64,000 bases of DNA from Sinonovacula constricta (lineage: Eukaryota; Mollusca; Bivalvia; Cardiida; Solecurtidae), in NCBI GenBank assembly GCA_007844125.1, contig CM017572.1, positions 23,206,879 through 23,270,878 of the forward strand, in the 5' to 3' direction. Below are positions 35,191 to 48,500 of the stretch, in pieces. Position numbers and translations under genes: made by a program. Below the pieces are notes generated by a model. That model saw nothing but the letters and a program-made list of their open reading frames with translations, searched no databases and was not told where the DNA came from. How positions within the stretch are numbered: the first letter of the stretch is position 1; each line of letters opens with the position of its first letter.

Positions 35191-36164
35191 TTAATACTTT
35201 TAAAATCAAGAAATATTTACTCTTTACTAGATTTTACTTCATAATATCATACCCTTATATATTTTAATCACCATAAAATCAGTATGGTGAATACTTCAGA
35301 GTTTTTATTAGAACTATGGGCAGATAGATCAGACCTTGACCAGACTATTGGTCTAATTTGGGTCAGCTGACAGTAATTTGGGCCAGCACTGTCTGCTTGG
35401 TACCAACCTCTTAAGACCCAGAGGGAATGTGATAAGAAAGCCATTAAATCCATAAATCCACACAGGTTTGTAACTTGACCAAAGTTATAAAACACATTTG
35501 TCTTTCACAATTACTAGCATAACCTAACTAGTCTTTCAAAATGTGAAGCTTAACCTTATTATCGGTTTTGCTTATTTTGCAAAATTATTGGGTCATAAAC
35601 CATTGAAAAGAAGTGATATTATTTGACATCAATCATTTTGTTGTGTTTTTTGTTTGTTACTTACGCTTTTTTGATTATTTATATGCATACATCTCGGGGA
35701 CAGTAAAACTGTATGCAGAAATCTGTTTTGGTTGTTTTGTTATTCCACCTTTAGAAATTGAATGCTTACTGTGGTTTGTCTTTTTTGTACTGCCCATTGC
35801 TGTGCGCTTAAGAAGAGGAGTGACAGGCCATTTGACAATGGGGTCCTACCGATATCCACAGTTAGCTCCCTTGCGAAGTCAGTTTAGAGTGATTTCCCTT
35901 TGGTATTGGGTAGTTCCGGTTTGTTGAGAAAAACGACGATCAGATAAAATATCGAGATTTATCCCTGTGTTCTTAAAGGAATTTCGATGTTCGCTCTATA
36001 TTCAACGTAGGAAACTGATGCAGAACAGCAGTACAGCCAAAACTAAGAAGGAAATAATGTATGATAGAGTAAAACTGTTAAAGTCGGAACAGTTTCTCAA
36101 GAAACTGTATAGGTGGGGTAAAATAAGTTGGTACTTAATCTCGACAGATCGTCCCGTAATACTG

Positions 36165-37482
36165 CAGGGTTCGACATTAAGGACCGACCGAACGACATTC
36201 ACTGGTAGATCGGTGGTTCGGTCTAGCTAAGTCAAAGGCTAGCTGGACCGACTGGTCGTGTTCTAAATCGGACAAACTTTGCCGAAAATCTACATATGAA
36301 TGAATCAAGTCAAAAAAATATGTATAATGGTTAAACTCGGTCGCTATTGACGCTTGTCGATACATTTTCTCGGGAAACCCGTGTGCTATATTTAGCAGTA
36401 TATATACATAGTAACAACCTTGACATGCGTTCACTCATTGGCTGGTGTTTTCAGAACGAGGCTTTGTCCCCTACGCACTTGTCAAACATCCAATGTCGTA
36501 ATACTAATTGTTAAGCGGATACAAATGCTTATTTCTTCATCTATCTTCTTATTTTCTAATGTTTACGGAACTGTCCTATTATTATTTCTACTATTTAAAT
36601 AAAAATTCGAGGGATACAAAAGCACGAACACTGTCTGTAATGTTGAGATCTCAAGTATTACGACAACAGACTATAATACGGTTTGTTTATAACGCACTAT
36701 GCGCAGACGACACAAAATGTCGAGCAATTTACTTGAGTTTGATTTTTCGTCCGACAAAAAAAAAGGAGAAAAAAAAGACGGACGACAGTACGAAACGAAA
36801 GAGCAAGGATGCTTCAATGAAACTGTGCAACAAAACAAAGCGGGTAAGATCGTTCTGTCTAAAATGAACAGATGAGTTAAGTTGGCTTGATTTTGAAGAA
36901 AAAGAGCAATCTTATGATTGGTAAGACATGCAGATTTGGTGTCGGTACGGGCGATTTCAGAATCGATAATATAAAGGGGCATTCTGAATCTGAATCCCAT
37001 ATATCTCACCAATGTAAATATGGTCTTAAGTACAGCTCACCGCTCACTACTTTTGTTGCATCCTATACTGGGAAAATAAAGCAGGTTGAAAATAATGTGT
37101 GCTTAGCCTGTTCAATTGTGTGAAAACATCTAGTCATTTAGGTATGGTCATACAAAGTTGTACTTAACTTTCTAGTCATATAATTACCAATGTATGATGC
37201 CTATGTTAGACTAGAAAATTAAGTATAATCATACCTAAGTTGCATTAATAGAATGTTCAGTTTCATACCAATTTTCTAGTCATAAATGTCGCATAGTTAG
37301 TTATATTGGTATGTTATTGCAAGACAATGCTTGAACTCATATAACAATTTGATTTAAGTATGTCTTGTATGTGTATTATGCGTTTTACATTTTGGTCTAG
37401 TCCAGTTTAGGTCACGTCTAGTAAGTTTTCTAAGTTACTGGACCACTGGTCCAGCTCTCAAAAAAGTTAACGTCGAACCCTG
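36165..37482 (+). mobile_element. hAT-like non-autonomous element, 1318 bp, verified insertion
   Basis: 11-bp perfect terminal repeats CAGGGTTCGAC (36165-36175) and GTCGAACCCTG (37472-37482), extending to 16 of 17. TACTG is duplicated on each side (36160-36164 and 37483-37487), and the paralogous element at 31.3 kb shows the single-TACTG empty site. CAGGG-type ends fit hAT. Interior: subterminal GGACCGAC/GGTCCAG repeats, a transposase remnant, and an imperfect inverted repeat at about 37138-37235. Confidence 0.9.
36776..37010 (+). pseudogene. Remnant of hAT transposase N-terminal zinc finger
   Basis: Within the 1.3-kb insertion, KRVRSFCLK, stop (TGA, probably from TGG), TDELSWLDFEEKEQ, then after a stop and frame change CRFGVGTGDFRIDNIKGHSE and SHI. 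The order (W, WL-x-F, C, F-x-x-G-T-x-x-F-R-x-x-x-I-K-x-H, SHI) follows the TTF-type zinc finger at the N-terminus of hAT transposases. No catalytic domain remains. Confidence 0.55.
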
Positions 37483-38694
37483 TACTGGCGTGTTGCGATT
37501 AATTTCGCTATTTTTGTTGTCTGTTTTCGTCATTGATGAGCTGCAGATAATTTGTGTAAGCTTTTAATGTAAATGTGCTGGAAGTGAAGTGGTAATTGGA
37601 GCAATTCGACTATAGTAATGCATTTTTATACAAGTCATGATTGAAATTAAATGTGTGGCATGTAGGGAGTTGGCAACATATGCAACCTATTTTGGTGTGT
37701 GTATTTTTTGCTCTTTTATCCTATTTTCATTAAATCATTGAGCCCTGCAGCCAATTAACCAGTCATCTCCTAGAGACATTTCTCCAGTCATCCCCTATAC
37801 CTGGTGGGGGTCTTATCTGCCCCTCATGCCTGGTGACACATCTGGTGTGGATTACCGGTAACTGTAAGATATTGTGGGTGGATGTATACACAACACAATA
37901 AACATGTCATTTTGGATATACTCTAAAGTATATTTTCACACACTTGCAGCACAGAAAGTGCTTTCCACAACCGTGTAATTTTTAACACTGTAAGAAAAGA
38001 AATACTTCAGAAAAGAAAGAAAATGACTGAAATCCGAAGAACATGTAGATCTAAGATTAATAATATCAAAATAAACACATTTCAAATGATTAAAATAAGA
38101 TATAATTGACCTCATCAAGTTTTCTTGTGTTTATAACGTAAATAACACTGCTTTATTTAAAAAAAATATAAAATTAGTAACTTTTAAACAGTCGGCCGTC
38201 TTTGATTGAAAGTCTCGATTTACCGGTAGTTTGAAAAAATAACGCTCCTAAACTTCACATTTGATTGAAAACTTCCGCTTTTTCCAAGCGTTAGCTTTTG
38301 TCTTTTGATCTGTTGATATTTGCAATTATATTATAATTAGATCTGACACAGGTAATTCCACATATCCGGCGATACATGTGCGTATAAATAGGAATTTTAA
38401 AGATAACAGTAAGGCACATCGCCGTTTTTCTTTGTCTCGACATAATTAATTCATTGTGTTTACATCCGGGTTACATAAAATTCCAATACATATATTTCAG
38501 GCCATAAAAAACCTTACATGTGACCACGCTTTTTCCTAATCCACAGCTATTTTCAACATAAAATCGGCGTACTCTCAATATAGTTTACTGTATATAACCG
38601 AAACCGGAACTACCCAAAGAAGCGCCACCTCGTTCAAGGGAGGTAAATACGTAGCGAAATCAGGGATAACTCCGTATATCGGTAGGACCCCATT

Positions 38695-39480
38695 AAACAT
38701 ACATGCCGACATATAGACATGTTCCAGAACACATGCTCCTGTTTCTGAACTACTGCTTTTACTACAGGTAGAAAACATAGATTTAAATAGCAAAGATGGA
38801 AAGTCCTCCTAAATGTTTAATATGTGTAATTAAGAAGATACATTAGTGCTTTCAACCACATAAAGTTTTAATCAATCACTGCAAACAACTATAAATAAAC
38901 AGCAATTGTTTCGTAAGTGTTTCGGAACTACTGCCTTAACTGTATGTGCATATAAGTATGATAGAAGGATATTCAAACCTGTAGGAGCAATTACATGGAG
39001 ACAAACATTGCTATTTAAACCAAAGCACTGAAAAGCGCCATCGTTTCTGTGATATAAGTTTAACCCTGTCAGCGATTGAAGTTGTGTAAATATTTGTCAT
39101 TCTTACTCTTCGGTAAATGATATGTACAACAAATAGGAAAGCAAGCAACTTAAATTAGGTCTCAACAAGTGCCCATAAATGCTACCCGATGCGACCAAAA
39201 TACATTGAGATTAAAATTAGCTCCCAGTTATTTATTTTGACAACACCACACCCCTGTGATCTGAATCTGAAAAATTCTGTGTGCACCTTTCTTTTCTGAA
39301 CGCGTACCATAACTTTAGACTGAGAAGATACGAATGCCCTCTGTCATACATAATGTGTTACGGAATAACAAAAGGCAGTGAGATCTTCCCAATATCTTTT
39401 CCTATAAGATAATGCATAATCAGTGAAATTGAAATGCCTGTTGTAATAACTGTTCACTCCTTGTTAATTTTTTCTCATTT
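38695..39480. other. No gene recognised; presumed upstream/intron of IAP-like gene
   Basis: AT-rich with no repeats evident. It precedes the start-codon exon at 39485. Confidence 0.45.
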
Positions 39481-39484
39481 TCAG

Positions 39485-39512
39485 AATGTTGGGTAACTTG
39501 ACAAGACCAGAG
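39485..39512 (+). CDS. IAP-like gene, start-codon exon
   Basis: Acceptor CTCATTTTCAG, ATG at 39486, nine codons (MLGNLTRPE), strong donor GAG|GTGAGT in phase 0. The next residues would be IQAIEDRVRTF, a natural BIR N-terminus. The 5' untranslated exon is unknown. Confidence 0.6.
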
Positions 39513-42500
39513 GTGAGTAGAACTGACTATAAAAATATAAACATAGTTGTGTCCTTGTGGATTTTAAAGCAATTTCTAACACCCTTCTCTCTGACATCGT
39601 TAAGAAAAAAAGAAAAATATAATAATCATCATCATTACTAAGCATCATCTTCTCTTGCCTGTTGTAAATCATCCTGAATAACATAAAATATTTAAAAAAA
39701 TATTGGTCGCAAGACTACTGTACTGGGCTTTAGCAATTGGATGAGAAATGGGCTAATCACTGATTCTGATTTTCTGTTGCCACGATTCTCTGAAAAGAAA
39801 ATTACAATACTACACTTGAACATTATCACGCAATTTCGACATTATGTTGTAAACAGAAATAGTATACATGTTTACAGCTTAAACAACAACATACAGTTAC
39901 AACGTAACTAACAGCCCTGACACCATGACTAATATAACTATTTTAGATCTTTACATCCTAATAAAGTGGGGTGAGGTGGGGGGGTGAGGGCTTAATTTTA
40001 TTTCAATCTTTAAGCTAAACAATAGTAAAAACAATTGGTGTCTTTCCAACTTTGCTTCATTATGGTCCGCAGAATTCCAGAAGTTTTATTATTTTTATCT
40101 TTTATGTCGACCGTTGTGGTTGCGAATGATGTAAGAAAGAAAGTGATGGAAAATGATGTTAAGCAGTGCACCAAACAAATTGTATGGAAGGGGATATTCG
40201 CCTCAATTCAATGTCTAATTTGCAAATTGCAACACTGCATATGCTTAAATTTGCTATTTCTTTGCACAAACACGTTCGTTTTTAGCTCTTTGTGATTTTG
40301 TGATACCGCTTCGTCCGGCGTCCGTTGTTCATCTTCACCAAACTTGGTTAGAATGTTTGTCTGCATGAAATCTTGGATGACTTCGTAACTGGGTAACGTA
40401 GGGTCAAAAAGTAGGTCAAGAGGTCAAATCTTAAGAAAAAGCTTGTGAACACACTAGAGGCCATATTTATAGTCCAATATTCATCAAACTGGTCAGAATG
40501 TTTGTCTACATGAAACCTTAGATGAGTTCGTAAATGGGTCACGTGAGGTCAAAATGTAGGTCACTAGGTCAAATCATAGAAAAGCTTGTGAACACACTAG
40601 AGGCCATATTTATAGGCCAATCTTCATCAAACATGGTCAGAATGTTTGTCTACATGAAATCTTGGATGAGTTCGTAACTGGGTCACATGGGATCAAAAAG
40701 TAGGTCACTAGGTCAATTTTTAGAAAAAGCTTGTGAACACACTACAGACCACATTTATTGCCCAATCTTCACCAAACTTCATCAGAATGTTTGTCTGCAT
40801 GAAATCTTAGATGGTTTCAAAACTTGATCACGTGGGGTAATAAAGTAGGTCACTAGGTCAAATTTTAGAAAAAGCTTGTGAACACACTAGAGACCACATT
40901 TATAGCCCAATCTTTACCAAACTTGGTCAGAATGTTTGTCTGTATAAAATCTTGGATGGGTTCGTAACTGGGTCACGTGGGGTCAAAAAGTAGGTCACTA
41001 GGTCAAATCTTAGAGAAGGCATGTGAACACACTAGGGGTCGCACTAATAGGCCAATCTTCATTAAACTTGATCAGAATGTTTTTCTGCATTAAATATTGG
41101 ATGAGTTTATTATTGGGTCACGGGGGGTCAATAAGGTAGGTCAGTAGGTCAAATCTTAGCAAAAGCTTGTGAACACACTAGCAACCACATTTATAGCCCA
41201 ATCTTCACCAAACTTAATCAGAATGTTGGTCTGAATGAAATCTTGGATGAGTTCATTATTGGGTCACTTGGGGTCAAAAAGTAGGTCACTATGTCAAATC
41301 TTAGCAAAAGCTTGGGAACATATTAGAGGCCCCATTTATGGCCCAATCTTCACCAAACTTAGCCAGCATGTTTGCCAGTATGAAATCTTACATATGTTTT
41401 GAAGTGAGTCATGTGGATTCAGTAGGTTACTTGGTAAAATTCTAGAAAATGTTATCAACCTAGTGGCCACACTTATGGTCCAGTCTTCACCAAAGATTTC
41501 TCAAATAACTCTTAATTACTTGATGCCAGATTTGAACCTACTAAAAGCCTGTGTCATCAGGTGAGCGATTAAGGGCCATCATGGTCTGCTTGTAACATGT
41601 CACAATTCTTAAGTCACAAATCACTAATGTACAAGTTAGAAATGGCATCATTCAGACGCTAGGTGGCAGTACCACATAAATATCACTAAGCTAAAAAAAT
41701 AGAACAGAATATCATTTGTTAAAAAAAAAGAATGGAATCATAAATGATTCTTCAAGGGCGATACAATGGAAAATAGCCAACGTTATTTGGCGTCAAATTG
41801 AACGTGTTATCTTTTGCCAAAAGTAGTTATTAATGAATATCTTAAAATTCTGCAGGTAATAATTTTACCAAGTCTTTGTTTTCTTGAAACTACATTCAAT
41901 CCAGTTCAATATACATATCGTTCGTTTCCAGAAGAACATGCTCTCTCAATCACATTCGGATTTGTTTACAATGCATTGGAATTGAACTACATCAACAGGA
42001 GTAGTAGTGAGAATGCTTTCCCCAGAGACAGGTGCCCATGTAGCTCAGTTGCTAGAGCACCTACCTCAAGAACAGGAAGTCCTGGATTCGACCCCCCCTC
42101 GGTAATGGGATTTTTTCCAGCCTTTTTTTAGTGGCATCAGAATTAATTCATCAGAACACCCTGTGGAGCAGGAACGTGCTAGGTACTGGTGGTTTTGTCC
42201 AGTTGATATCTGGCTAAAAATAAGGAAGGTTAAAAGCTCTCTGCTCAGGTAGGCCAGGTGGTAGAGCACCTGATTACGGAGGAGATCTTGGGTTTGAACT
42301 CAATCCTGTGTACCGTTTAAGGAATTTTGCCAGCTCGGATCACTTCGGTTAAATCAAGATATATGCAGTTGAATGAAAGAGGGTGAGGCCATAAAGGTTG
42401 AAAGGTTGGGGGTGGGGGGCGGGGGGATAGGGGCTGTCAGACCTGAGAGATAAAAATTACGAACAACATTTGAACCGATTCATACAGTTTGAGGAAAAGG

Positions 42501-45500
42501 TAGAGACGCGTAAAAATGGACCATCTTTTATTGGTGCATGTCTACAGTATATGTCACGATTGATTATAAATGCCTGTATCATGCATTTTTCTTAATGTGC
42601 CACTAACACTGAATTATCACTTGATCTTCTATAATCACAAACATAGACCTATGTACATTATATACATAGTCATATCATGATCAGCAGTTAAGTACAGAAT
42701 AATAACCCTAAAATTGTATAGCACAAATAAATAATACACAACTTGAAAGTACACATGAACGGGGACAAGTTAAAGCGGTACATTCTATTTATAGATGGAC
42801 ATTCCCATGTTAGAAGCGCCCGCTTGCGTCCTAATGTTGAACTGGTGTTATGCGGTGTACATGTTTTATTAGAGATTTGCGCCTTTAGATTAGTAACTTA
42901 GATTCTAGAAATGTAAAATGTAATCATGATTTTCACCCCGCAATTTGTAACTTTGTAAATTATATATGCGGGAAATGTGAAATTGTTCCAATGTAATGTT
43001 GAAATTTGAACATTTTCATGTGATATATAAAAGTTAGGATGTAATTAGACAGCAGTATTTAGCATGCGCTGTGTTGATATTTACAAATTGACATTTGAAG
43101 TGAAAAATCTGAGTAATGAAAGTTACAAATAGTAATTAGAACATTGGCGGATATCTCCTATCATAAAATTGACCCTTTATCAGATGGTCACTAGCCATGC
43201 CTATACTAGCGACAGACTAGTATATACAAGATTTATAGCCAAATCTTTGCCAAACTTGGTCTTTTTTTTTTCTTACCCTTAAAAACTTATAAACTAAGTA
43301 ATCTCTTAAATCAAAGTGCTGATGGCACTAGTATTCAGTGCTTGCTATTTTTTAAGTAAAATATAAACTGATGGCTCAATGAGTGAGTACTTTGAATTTA
43401 AGGGTATACTTTCATCAGCATTAAAGTTAATAGTTTCTTGTAATTTCAGCCCTTCCCATATTTTTGTTTCGTTATTCTTTTTTACCAAATTACTGCGAAA
43501 ATCATATTTTACAAATGTGTTTCCCAAATGTTAAAAACGTACTGTAACATTTCAGAGTTCTCTAAGAAGTGGTAATTAATGGTACAGGTGGTAAACATGG
43601 CATATTTGTTAAAAGAAACTTCAAATATAATACTTCTTCTTTAGCCTTGTATACACACATTTTCCTTAGATAATATCACGATAAGTTTACACGTTAAAGG
43701 CAGATGATGAATTACTAACTTGATACAAAATATTAATGGCAGATCTGCAATTTCAGTTGATTCCAGTTAATCAAATAATGGTTATACGCATATTCCATTT
43801 TAATGAATAAAATATTCAAACACTAAACCTTTTCTTCTTAACCTTTGTAAAAAATTAATGGTTATATGCATAATGGGTCGGCCCAATTTTGGTTATAAGC
43901 ATAACACGGTCACTAATCTGTGTCAACTGCATGATCAGCAGCTTGCTAGACTTACACTGTTACAGTCTACTGCCAATGGCACACTTTCTATCACATCTTT
44001 CAGAAGATTGTCACAGGTTTTTGCTAAGGTTAACAAGTGTCAATAGTGAATGATGTCATTGATAACTTTTGTAGTTTTTATAGTGCATTACTCTCCATTG
44101 GCAAAAAAGTGCAGATCTAAGGCATAATTTCTTAACATAATTACATCATAATAAATGAATATATGTTCCACTTATGATTCATTAAGAGTAACATCTGAAA
44201 AGAGCACTTCGTATAAAAAAGATAGCATTTTTGTCATAAAAACAAAATGGCTGCCATTTAGAAAAAGAATCGGCTTTATAACTGGGATTGAAGGTAAATA
44301 ATTACGAGCTCAGTAATTATCCTTTAATGAAAATTATAAATAGATATCTGACTGATGGTTTTCTAAGGAAACACAGTGGCTGAGAGTTAAAATTTATAAA
44401 TAAAATTTGCAGCAAATGAAAACAAAAATACGCTCATTGAAATGGTACTTCTACATTGATTTCGGTTTAACGCATGTTCCGGTTAATTGCATAAATTGTT
44501 ATGGTAAGTTATGTATGCAAATAAGCGGATTCAACGGTATTTTGGAAAATGGCACTGACCACTCAGAAGGGCCAAAAATATGAGACGCTTTTGCATGACA
44601 CATTCAGAACAATGACACATGCAAAATTTGTTTTACATCTAGTTCATACAATATTAGCATCATACACAATTTTCAAACATAAACAATGTGGCAAAAGTTA
44701 ATAGGTGTATGACATAACGTAATAGTTAGAGTTCAATTTGGAAACTCTTCTTGTCTGCCAATGCAAGAGCTAGAGCCTTGATATTTGGTTTATCTATTCC
44801 TTTGGTGGCCTTGTTTCAAGATTATTTTAAAAATTCTAATTTGTCAAAAAGCATCGCCACAAGGGCTAAATGATTATACAGCACTCAGGTGAGCAATATA
44901 GGGCCATAATGGCCCTCTTGTTTAAACCACAGACCATTTATAATTGTAATGGAGTGTGTAAAGCAGTGTGCTAGAGATAGTATGGCTCAAAACATTGCTT
45001 ATATCAATATTTCTTGCTCCTTATTAAGTTTCTCTACTGCACTCAGGTATGTGATATAGGGCCATGATGTTCATTTCGTTTTAAGAAGTAAATGCTCTGG
45101 TCGGTGATAGAAAGCTTAAACATTGCGGGTTATATTGTTTGGACAAAGAGGCAGCATTATATACCTTGTAATAATTATTTTGCCATAAATTAGTTATAAT
45201 ATAGGAAACACAGCAGGTTAAAAAATGATAGAAAGTTTACTTAAATATAGCAAAGTATGAGATACAGGAATGAGATGATGGCATGTTTCTACTTCTGCAA
45301 TGTTTCTATCCACAGATCCAGGCTATTGAAGACAGAGTTAGGACATTTGGTAACTATTTATTGTCTGGAGCTTCCATAAGAGATCTGGCTACTGCAGGAT
45401 TTATTTACAGAGGTGAATATATAAATATATGGTTATAAGTACATATGCGTTATGTGTACTTCTTTTTAAATTGACCTTACTTGCACCTTCTACAATGCAA

Positions 45501-48500
45501 GCTTTGATAAAAATCAAACGATTACTTAAAGGAGAAACTTAAGCAATATAGCAGACAACAACAAAGAAAACACAGCAGGCAATAACAACCTAGAAAAATA
45601 GAAATAGACATTAAAATATCCACACTGATCCTTTACTATATATATAATTATGCCTGAAATTAGTTTATGCCAGTACAAGTACTCGGGCTGTAAGAGTTTG
45701 TAGTTCATTTGTTGCTGAAGAAAATAGGTTGCATAATATTATATACTTAACTTATTATTAACATTATGTATTATTTTTTTTAACATTTACTGCAATAGGT
45801 CCGGGTTTCACAATAGAATGTTCAGCCTGCAACTGCCAGATTAATATATGGAGAGGTCTTCGTAATGTGCAGGAGGCACATGAACAAAGAAGTGCTGGTT
45901 GCATATTTCTTCAAGAAAGAAACAGAGTTCATTTTGGGAACACTGCACCGATTGTGGAGGTAATTTATACTAATTTTTATTTTATTTTTATTATGTGTAT
46001 AAAAACTTCTTGAGCTAGAATTTGGCACATGTGCAGCTTATTTGAATGATTTGTGGAAGAAATGAAAATTAAGAAATACAAGCTAAAATAGCTGTTAAGA
46101 GTCACCCACAGCATAGTGGTGGAATCTTGTAACTCCTCTAAATACTTAGGGTTCAAGTCCCACCTGACATGATACTACGCCCATTAACATTATCCAGACA
46201 CAGGTTTCATATGATGAAATGGTACTCCTACATTGATTTTTGTTTAACGCATATTCCGGTTAATTGCATAAATTGTTATGTAAGTTATGTATGCAAATAA
46301 GTGGATTCAACGGTATTTTGGAAAATGGCACTGACCACACAGAAGGGCCAAAATTATGAGACACTTTTGCATGACACATTCAGAACAATGACGCATGCAG
46401 AATTTGTTGTACATCTAGGTCATACAATATTAGCATCATACGCATTTTTTAAACATAAACAATGTGGCAAAAGTTAATAGGTGTATGACATAACGTAATA
46501 GTTCACAGTGTGGACACAATCTCTTTAAACATTTTAACAATTCATCAGCTTTATAGGTTTTCTTGTATTTTAAAGGTATAGTTAGTAACTATACAAATTA
46601 GTTATAGGAAGAAAACTCAACAGCATTATACTACTTTATTGTCTTCTGAATTTGATATAGAAATAGAATCGGCATGTTTTTAGCAATTAATACAGAAGTG
46701 TCTCAAACATAAGGACAACATATTGTGTAAGCATTTTTTTGTCCTAAGGGTTGGCTTAATATTAAAAACAAGCTTAAAATCTGAAAAACCCTGTACAAAC
46801 AAAACAATTTAACACTATTTTCAACATATAAAATTGTTGTTAAATTGATTGAATACTGATGCACTTCTTCCCTGTCTTGGATCTGTGTTTTTAGCTCGCC
46901 TGAGTATAACGTCTCAAGGTGAGTGTTGTTTTTGGGAGTGCGGTATTTAGTTATGCATGTATTACAGTAGTTACTATTACATTTTTAGTAATGTTACATC
47001 CTTGGGTATTGTGTGTGTGTATGCTTTGTTGTTGATTTTTCCTGCTGCCTTGTTAAAAAAATACTGTGCCTTATCACTTACATGAAATGTGTTTCTAGGA
47101 GTCTTAGATTTAACACTTGCTAATGTTGTTATTGTTACTTTGTTGGTGTTGTTTTTATTTCTGGCATGTTGCATGCTTTAGATTCATTTTTACTTAAAGC
47201 TCTCCTTAGTGAGTCTGCATTATGCATGTCTACTTCTGGTATATATTTGAGAATTGCTTTGCTGATGTAAGTGTGCACAATGTATATACAATTTTTTTCT
47301 GCATTATTAAGCTTATACTCAGGGTAAACTAATGTGTTCACACACTGTCCAGTGTCACAAGTCCTTCAACATTTGTAAAAGAAATCTCCTCTGAAACCGC
47401 TAGGCCACATTCAGTCACAATTTCAAAGCTGCTTAAGTAGGCATGTCACAAACGTGATGTTTCCCGATCTTCCCGGGAGACTCCCAATATCAAGGGTCTG
47501 TCTCACGCTGAACACGTCAATTCTCCCGCTTTGATGTTGCGGACAAACTAGCTACCAGTCGATCATTTGATTGCACAGTGTAACCTACTGCAAGCGACCA
47601 GCACCTGCGTGTGTATGTGTGCTGCTAATCCGAACAGATCACTGCCCATCATCGAGCGTATCGAGTGTTCATTGGTCGAGACAATAATTTCGTGCCCCGC
47701 CTACTGGTGTAAGAAGGCATATGTCAGAAACTGTAATCCCTTGATTAAATGGCGGATATCATGCCAGTCAGTGTCACATGTTCTGATTTCCAACACAACG
47801 CTATTGAAAATCGAAACAATTGCTTAACGCACATGCGGACACAGGACTGAGCAGCGAAATTTTAAATGTTCAATAACCTGTTAATAGAGTGCTATGAGAA
47901 CTATTCTGTATTTACACAAATGCAAGCTCAGGATAATTAGACTGAACGTCTGAATTCAGAAACATTTACCAACAGACCTGAGTACATGCCTGAGTACAAA
48001 AAAACAAACAAACAAAAAACAACGAAAAAGGTTAGTGTCTAAATTAGTGACTCATCCCGGAATTAGAAACCAAAGGGAGCGAACGAAGCGAGCGTGGTTT
48101 CTATTCCATGAAGAAGAATATATGACAAAGCCCTATGAGTATTGCAACATATGCCAAAATTTGAATAGGCACAGGACAAAGGTATTCACGTGCATGCCAG
48201 ATGTAAAAGTAAATATGTGATGTGTCATTTAATAAAATGAGCAAACCCAACAGTTACCGCCTTGGGACAGTCAGTTGGTAAAAGGGACCGACTGGAAGAA
48301 TCACCAATTAAAACCTATACTAAGAACATGTTGCTTGTAATTAACATGGTTGGAAATAAACGTTATGTAAAAGTAATAATAATGTGTATATGAAACTAAC
48401 ACCAAAACCAAAACAAGTTTGCATGAAAGAGATGAATGTATGAAACAATAACACTGCTTAATATATACAGAGCTTGCAACATGTATTTTTGTGCATTGTG

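Larger units (their letters stand above)
35837..38694 (+). mobile_element. Unclassified TIR element, copy 2, split by an hAT-like insertion
   Basis: Begins AATGGGGTCCTACCGATAT (35837) and ends with its exact complement ATATCGGTAGGACCCCATT (38676-38694). A second inverted box, GGGTAGTTCCGGTTT, lies near 35910 with its counterpart near 38600. Without the insertion it is about 1.5 kb. No clear target duplication and no coding region are seen, so the superfamily is unknown. Copy 1 is at 31.0-32.5 kb. Confidence 0.75.
44737..46215 (+). repeat. Segmental duplication, copy 1 (contains BIR1 exons)
   Basis: Collinear with 50159-51610: the GGAGCTTCCATAA exon, both introns, CTTGATATTTGGTTTAT, AGGTGAGCAATATAGGGCC and the SINE at the end are all shared, with small indels. 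It carries one BIR domain on two exons. Confidence 0.92.

Noticed and set aside
40062..40135. Signal-peptide-like start (MVRRIPEVLLFLSF) followed by GTAAGA
   Set aside because: It could be a first exon, but it is short, in an intron of the IAP-like gene, and no partner exon was found.
47567..47827. 86-codon frame in a GC-richer patch
   Set aside because: No domain, no splice borders, and not needed for the IAP frame.
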